Positions 58,319 through 64,000 of a stretch of 64,000 bases of DNA are shown piece after piece. Made by a program: the position numbers and the translations under genes. Positions within the stretch are counted from its first letter, which is position 1. Each line of letters starts with the position of its first letter. The stretch comes from Phytopythium helicoides (lineage: Eukaryota > Oomycota > Peronosporomycetes > Pythiales > Pythiaceae), in contig JANFNE010000058.1 of assembly GCA_024867545.1 (NCBI GenBank), forward strand, positions 248,001-312,000. The letters are read 5' to 3'. Under the pieces are notes generated by a model, which saw only the letters and a list, made by a program, of their open reading frames with translations, was not told the DNA's origin and ran no database searches.

Positions 58319-59914
58319 ATGGCCCTCGAGCACGACGGCGTGAGCGTGCGCTACGCCTGCAAGTGCGGGCAGCTGTCGCCCTGTGCGCGCCATGTTCTTC
58401 AGCGACTTGTGCCAGAAGCCGGTGTGTCGGCGGCCGAGCTGCGCGCTCGAGGAGTTCGAGTCCTTCTACTGCGGCCATCTGCTCGTCAACCTGCCGTCCA
58501 AAGAGGCAAGCATGTACCAGAACCGCTCGAGCCGCTGCTTTGCCTGCCCGACATGCGCCACGGTGCTCTCCACGGCTTTTCACGAGGCGCAGCAGCGCTA
58601 CTTCTTCCTCTGCGCGCACTGCCGGTGGGACTCGCTCGAGATCGGGCTCGCGGAGGAGGACCCTGACATGCTCGTCATGTCGGCCATCGCGCGCGAGCGG
58701 GAATCGACGCAGGAGGACGTCTTTCACACGCTGCTATCGCACTACTCGTCCGTCGCGTCAAGCTCGGCGTCATCTCTGGGCAAAGCGCGTGGCGTCGGGC
58801 AGGGCATCTCGCTGCTGTCGCTCGCAGACTCGATGAAGGAGCTTCAGCGAGAGCAGCAGATGAAGAAGTTTCGGCTCAACCGCATGGCCGAGATGGGTGG
58901 GTGGCGGTACGAGCAGGTCCAGGAGAAGATGGACGAGCGCGCGCAATGGCTGCTTGATCAGCGCAAGGAGAGCGAATGGCCGCAGCTTGCCGCGCAGTTG
59001 GCTGCTCTTCCGTCTCAGGCGGCGAGTGCTGGCAGCCGGGACACATCAGAGTTGCTCACGGGTCTCGCTCAGCTGAGCGACATGGGTGAAGTATCGACAT
59101 TGTCTCGGAGACTGTTGCACCCTTTGGAGCAACCTCGTGAATCTAGCAAGGTCTACTTGTCCCGTCCGCCACTACGAGCCAAGCGAACGTGGCGGTGTGT
59201 CGAATCCATTGAAAAGGGTTCGGCTGGAATTCTTGTAAAGCCGCAGATCAGTCCCATGAGCGGAGACAGCTCGCTCCCCGTAGCGACGTCTTGGTTCAAA
59301 AAGGCCAATTTGGCAGTACACTACCTCCCAATCGTGACGTTCCAGCGCCTGCCGTGGCGTAGTCAGGACTCCGATGCCGTTGAGTCTATCCTTCTTGTGG
59401 AGAACCCACTCGACGACCCAGTTCGACTAGTGCTTCGCGAATCGAATGGTTCATCGGAGCTCGGTGATGGATTCCTGGAAAATGCCAAGGTACGTGTTGT
59501 ACTGTTGGCATTATATTGCGCATGACCACTGACGTTTAGTGTTTAGGCTGTGATAGAGGATTTCTCACCAATCACAATCGGCGCGTATGAAGATCCCAAT
59601 CTTGCTGAAGCACCCACCAGTCATGAGACACAAGGAGGGAATGGTGGCTCTCCAGTCAACCCTATGCTGATCCAGGCCTCACGAAACACCGTGAAGCTCC
59701 GCGTATTGGTAAGTCAGGCTCGTGGAAATGTCTGAGCGAACGGTAATCTAATTATTTGCTGTCGCCCAAGATTCGACCGAACTCAAATGATCAGCCCGCT
59801 GTTTCATTCAGAATTACGGTGGAGACTGAAAAGCTGGACGAAGAGGGCAATGAGGTGATAGAAAACTCGCTCACTCGAATCCCCATCGCAATCACTGCCC
59901 CGATTCAGACCTGA
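58319..59914 (+). CDS. DCTN4: Dynactin subunit 4 (p62)
   Basis: Pointed-end subunit of dynactin, the dynein cofactor. Exons 58319-59489, 59547-59708 and 59771-59914; one surplus base at about 58388 (before MFFSDLCQKP) breaks the frame, and the corrected 1476 nt encode 491 aa. The N-terminus is the family's Cys-rich zinc region: YACKCG, FFSDLCQKPVCRRPSC, ESFYC, RCFACPTC and FFLCAHCRWDS. A coiled stretch follows and then the p62 core VYLSRPPLRAKRTWRCVESI, IEKGSAGILVKPQISP and the beta-rich tail. It carries no signal or membrane segment. Confidence 0.87.
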
Positions 59915-60045
59915 GGCAGTTTGATTAGAGCGAGCTGATATCTTCACACGTAAAGCAAAATATACGTCGCGTCGAAATATGTGTGAATCGTCGCGCCGGT
60001 TCATCTCCGAAGAGTTTGCTATTCGTTGACACCGATATTGCCATC

Positions 60046-62498
60046 ATGAACCTCCCTGCTGACCTTGACAGCCTTCACTCCATTTTGAAGCAGCGGATTC
60101 GTGATCAAGACCGAATCGAAGACTGTCGAGCTGACGCTGCTGCTGAGCAACGCCGAATCATTGGCGCCAAGTCTGCCGCTAGTCAAGTAAGCTTCGGCAA
60201 GGTAGGACTTGTGAATTACTTTTGATGACGAGGACCTGTGTCTTTGCAGGAAAATAGGCACGTTGTGGGTCAGACAGGGTGTTTTTGCCTTGAGTGTCTG
60301 CTGTTCCGCAAACAAGATTGGCGGATCGGAGATGAAAATCTGCAATAGTCGGTCCTCGAGACGAATGGCGGCAGTACACGTGGGGGAACGCAGAACGGCA
60401 GGTCGCTGTTCCATACAAGGTTGCACCGATCAACAAATACCGGTGAAAACTCCGGCGATCAAGGAAACCATTTCGGTCCACAGCGTTCGAAGGGGACGGG
60501 TAACAACAGAGAGAGACGCCAAATTTGTTGCAGTACGTTCTCTTGTCGCGTTACGATGCAGATCCGAATCCAACGCTTTTCAATGATTTTGCTGCAGGTC
60601 GCCTCAGGAAAGTATCATACCTTGCTGCTCAGCGGTAAGGAAGGCCAATACTCGTATGTGCGTGTGTGATATCATGTACTCACGTTTTGGAGTGTAGAGT
60701 CGTCCAGAATCTTTTCTTGCGGCGACAATTCGTACGGTGCCTTGGGCCACTCTCCATCAACTTCATCAGTTGCGTCTCCAACACTGGTGAGCGACGGGCT
60801 CTCTGATGTCAAAGGAATAGTGAAGCAAATTGCAGCTAGTAGCTTTGCCTCATTTGCGCTCGTGGGTACGATTTAGCGGAATACGGGGTGTATCATACAG
60901 CAGCCATCTAATCTATGATGTTTAGTGTTGCCAATAAACAATTCGACTGAGAGAGTTCCCGTGGACAATAAGAGAGCTCGCGGTCGACGAGGATCAATTG
61001 ATGCGTTGGCAACTCGATTCGACCTGAAGGATGCAGCCGCCCAGAACCACGGTGAGTTATACGATAGATGACACGCCTCCAGAGTTCCTTCTCATTCCTG
61101 TTGCAGTCTTTTCTTGGGGACGAGGTGAGCGAGGTGTACTTGGCCACGGGGATACGGTATCATGTCCGTTCCCGCGAATTCTTCGAGTATTTGATTCAAA
61201 ACGGGTGGTAGAGATTAGCCCAGGCGCTCAACATGTTCTCATACTGACGGAGATTGATGGAGTTTTTGCCTTCGGAGACGGAAGCCACGGAAAGCTAGGA
61301 CTTGGTGCGTATCCAAAAAGAACAGCCCCATCGTCACTTCTGACCATCGAAAGACATGCTTTATTGATCGAGCAGGGGATATGAAAGACAGATGTTCCCC
61401 CGTGCGCATCTCTTCACTAGACGCGCTGAACGTGATTCACGTCTCTGCTGGGGATGATCATTCGATCGCTGTGACTGGTGATACGTTCTTCGATCGGCAG
61501 GTGTATTCTTGGGGTCTTGGTGTGAGTGGGTAGGGACTGTCAAAGTATTTCGGTGGTGGTGAGTTACGAATTTTGTGACGATTACTTTGAATGATCAGTC
61601 GACTTGGACATGGAGATGAGCAGTCTCGGCTAAAACCGACTCGTATCAATCACTTTCGTGGAAGAGTAGGTTCTACAGGTCAACACGATTTCGGAAAGGA
61701 GTTATTGACGGCTTGATGGCTGGAGTAGAAAGTTATCACTGTGGCTGCTGGCGGCACTCACAATCTCGCACTATCGGGTACGTATATGGAATTCTTGAGA
61801 AGATGTGCGTCAACATCTCATTCACTCCCATATTTTAGAGATGTCAGAAGGTGTGTGCGTATGGTCTTGGGGCTGCGGAACCTACGGACAGCTCGGTGAG
61901 GTTTTCAAAAGATTGCAATAATATCCATCGCGCTCACAGATTTTTCTGTTTAATCCAGGACACCGCGACACCTGGGATGTGTTGATGCCAAGGTCTATCG
62001 ATACGATTCGGCGAGAAAATATCCGCTTTATTAATGCGGGGGCTCGTCATTCCCTCGCAATATCCGATGTGATGACGCTCTGGGTTTGGGGACAAGGAAT
62101 TCACGGCGACACGGATGTCCGTGAACCAGATCTATCTAGCTCATCTGTTCTCCATCCCGTCAAGGTGAAACTGATTTTGGGGCGATTACAAATATACGTA
62201 GTGCTCACAGCGTTCCTGTAGGTAAATCTACCAGATATGAATCTGGTGAGTGCCCATGCAGGTAGAGGACGCACGTTTGCATGGGGTGATCGAGTACTGA
62301 ACCAAGAGAGTGATCGAGCATTCGGTGGAACTTCTGGTAATGAGTCGTGCTGTACTCGGGTTCATGCTAAATAGCTCACTTGTTTATCTGCAGTCGAAAA
62401 GGTTTGCTGCGCACTTCCCGAGTATGAAAGTCTCAGCTCCGACAGTTTTCGGATCTTTTTCCGATGTGGACCTTGCAACCTCCCTGCGATATGCATAG
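60046..62498 (+). CDS. RCC1-repeat (beta-propeller) protein
   Basis: Starts MNLPADLDSLHSILKQRIRD with a short coiled N-terminus, then several RCC1 blades: VASGKYHTLLLSG, FSCGDNSYGALGH, SWGRGERGVLGHGDT, ISPGAQHVLILTEIDGVFAFGDGSHGKLGLG, VSAGDDHSIAVTG, VAAGGTHNLALS, VWSWGCGTYGQLG and NAGARHSLAISDVMTLWVWGQG. About ten short introns separate the blades; the 60230-60590 stretch contains at least one frame break. A general propeller scaffold, possibly a guanine-nucleotide exchange factor or ligase adaptor; no extra catalytic domain is seen. Confidence 0.65.
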
Positions 62499-62703
62499 CG
62501 TGTGCCCATCACTGTCATGTTGAGCACTGCTTAGAGCTCACATGGACGCTCGAAAATCCATTGGATCGCTCATGCAACTGCATTGGTTCCTCTGAGATGT
62601 GTGTCTTCGCGGCGGCAACCGCGCATCCTCCAGATTCTGCTACCTAGACTACCTTGCCAGCTGGTATGTCTTCTTAGGTCTCCGGTTCTGCGAATTGAGG
62701 AGT

Positions 62704-64000
62704 CTACGTTAGATATGTGTCTCGTAGATGCTGGAGCTGTGCGCGCAAATCTGCAAAAGGTACGAGGTGTCACCACAGCGAGAGTACATAGAACACAAGG
62801 TAGAAGCTACTTTACCTGAATGGTTTAATCCAGCATACCGAAGCGCGTACAAATGATGGAGAAGTTTTTTGTTGAGTGGACGATCTCCATTTTGTGGCTC
62901 GACAGCCGCTCCATTTATCGCGGCTTGGTTCTGGTTGAGCCGCTCGTAAGTATCGCTCGCCTTGTCGACGACCTCTCGAGGTAAACCACACAAACGCGCA
63001 GCCTCGATGCCGTACTTTTGCAGAGACTCGCTTTGGCCGTCTTTGATCTCATAGCAGTGCCGCAGCAATCTCTGTGCAGCAGTAAGGCAGTTCAATGGTC
63101 ACTACTCAGAAAATACTTGCTAAATGCACGAAACACATCCACACCTGCCCGACTGCCGCAGCAAAGTGATAGCACCGGCAATTTGGATACATCCGTTCCA
63201 GCCGATTGAGGTCGTGGTAGTGGGTCGCGTGACAAGTGTAGCATCGGCGCTCGATTAGTGTCTCACTGATGCTCCACGCTAGCGCTGCACCTTCGTCATT
63301 TGCCGTTCCTCTCCCTAGCTCATCCAGCAGCACCAGACTCCTTGGCGTGCAAAGCTCCAGAATTGCCGCAGTTTCTGTCATCTCGACCGAGAATGAGCTT
63401 GCATTCTCTTCCATGTCATCAGATGTCCCGAATCGCGTGCAGATTCGGTCGCGAATCGGAACGTGCGCTTCTATGGCTGGAACGTAGCTTCCCATCTGTG
63501 CCATGATTACAATAATGGCGGTTGCTCGCATGTATGTCGATTTACCGGCGCAATTGGGCCCAGTGATCACTATGCCACCCAAATGTTAGCAAATCCAATG
63601 AGTGGCCGAAAGTATCCAATTGTGCTTACAGTGAAATGTGCTGAGTGGGTCAAAAAACTGTGAACGCGATGTTAGGGTCAGCCACCAATATTGATTGTTC
63701 AATTGGGGCTAGCTTCGATCTCACCGAGTTGCTTGGGATGTATGGAATATCCTTCATTGCGCGCTCAACTATAGGGTGGCGCCCTCGCTTGATCACCAGG
63801 TTTCCGTGCTCAGAGACGACTGGTTTGACGTCTTCAAGTTTGCATAGTGAGCTCAGTATCAATACTTGAAAGTAACATGAAAATTGGGCTATTCCTCTTA
63901 CATGGTTGATCTGGAGGTGCGAGAGCGACAACGTTTGTGAAGCTGCAAATATGTGCTTGGTTGGTGCAAATAGCATGAAAGATACCAGACATAGAAGGAT
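62704..64000 (-). CDS. MSH4: MutS homologue MSH4-like, 5' part outside window
   Basis: Meiotic crossover factor (MSH4-MSH5 clamp). The C-terminal ATPase domain is present. Walker A is GPNCAGKST (Cys in place of the usual Met), followed by RATAIIVIMAQMGSYVPA, the signature SSFSVEMTETAAIL, Walker B SLVLLDELGRGT and the switch THYHDLNRLERMYPN. Then KYGIEAARLCGLPREVVDKA leads to the final exon 62704-62750 (DLRAQLQHLRDTYLT). Introns are short: 62751-62815 and others near 63080-63140, 63570-63660 and 63830-63900. MSH4 is preferred over MSH2/3/6 because the family's MSH4-type tail and lack of a helix-turn-helix extension fit. Confidence 0.78.

Overview
The window looks like oomycete nuclear DNA: compact, intron-poor, GC-rich coding sequence. 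Introns are short (about 55-120 nt) with GTGCGT, GTACGT or GTAAGT donors. Intergenic gaps are often only 25-300 bp and many genes are divergent pairs sharing one promoter. Protein families such as the FN3-HECT ligase, the LCCL membrane protein and an acyl-CoA oxidase array fit an oomycete. Species cannot be named from the sequence. No rRNA, tRNA, CRISPR array or intact transposon was seen.

Layout, left to right. 1-8.2 kb: THOC3 (-), a membrane class-3 lipase (+), FAM32A (-) and a Cys-rich AT-hook protein (+). 8.3-22.4 kb: five peroxisomal acyl-CoA oxidase genes (A +, B -, C -, D +, E +), all ending in SRL or SKL. 22.6-32.5 kb: an Aurora kinase (+), a four-EF-hand protein (-), a nuclear-type protein of unknown role (-) and SUMO E1 subunit UBA2 (-). 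32.7-39 kb: a UBA/PDZ/HEAT protein (+) and an LCCL-multi-TM-FN3 protein (+). 39-50.4 kb: flavin monooxygenase (-), NKAP (-), a BAG-like membrane protein (-), a SANT-type protein (+), an unknown 926-aa protein (+), L-galactonolactone dehydrogenase (-) and a dienelactone hydrolase-like protein (-). 50.4-64 kb: FN3/HECT ubiquitin ligase (+), ALDH7 (-), MAD1 (-), dynactin p62 (+), an RCC1-repeat protein (+) and MSH4 (-, runs off the right edge).

The most unusual part is the oxidase array. It holds two paralogue types. Gene C is a mosaic with a type 1 front and a type 2 back, and its back half with 3' flank is a near-identical 751-bp copy of gene B's. Introns have been lost differently among the copies; gene E alone keeps both introns around an 8-nt microexon. 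Type 2 proteins replace the conserved GGHGY motif by EPHSNM.

Single-base frame breaks occur in most genes outside A-D, FAM32A, the AT-hook gene, the EF-hand gene, FMO, HECT, DLH and ALDH7. In nearly every case one added or dropped base restores an open, family-consistent protein whose spliced length is a multiple of three. I read these mainly as consensus errors of a draft assembly; gene E, with six, could be a real pseudogene. Exon coordinates below were worked out by hand from splice signals and phase.
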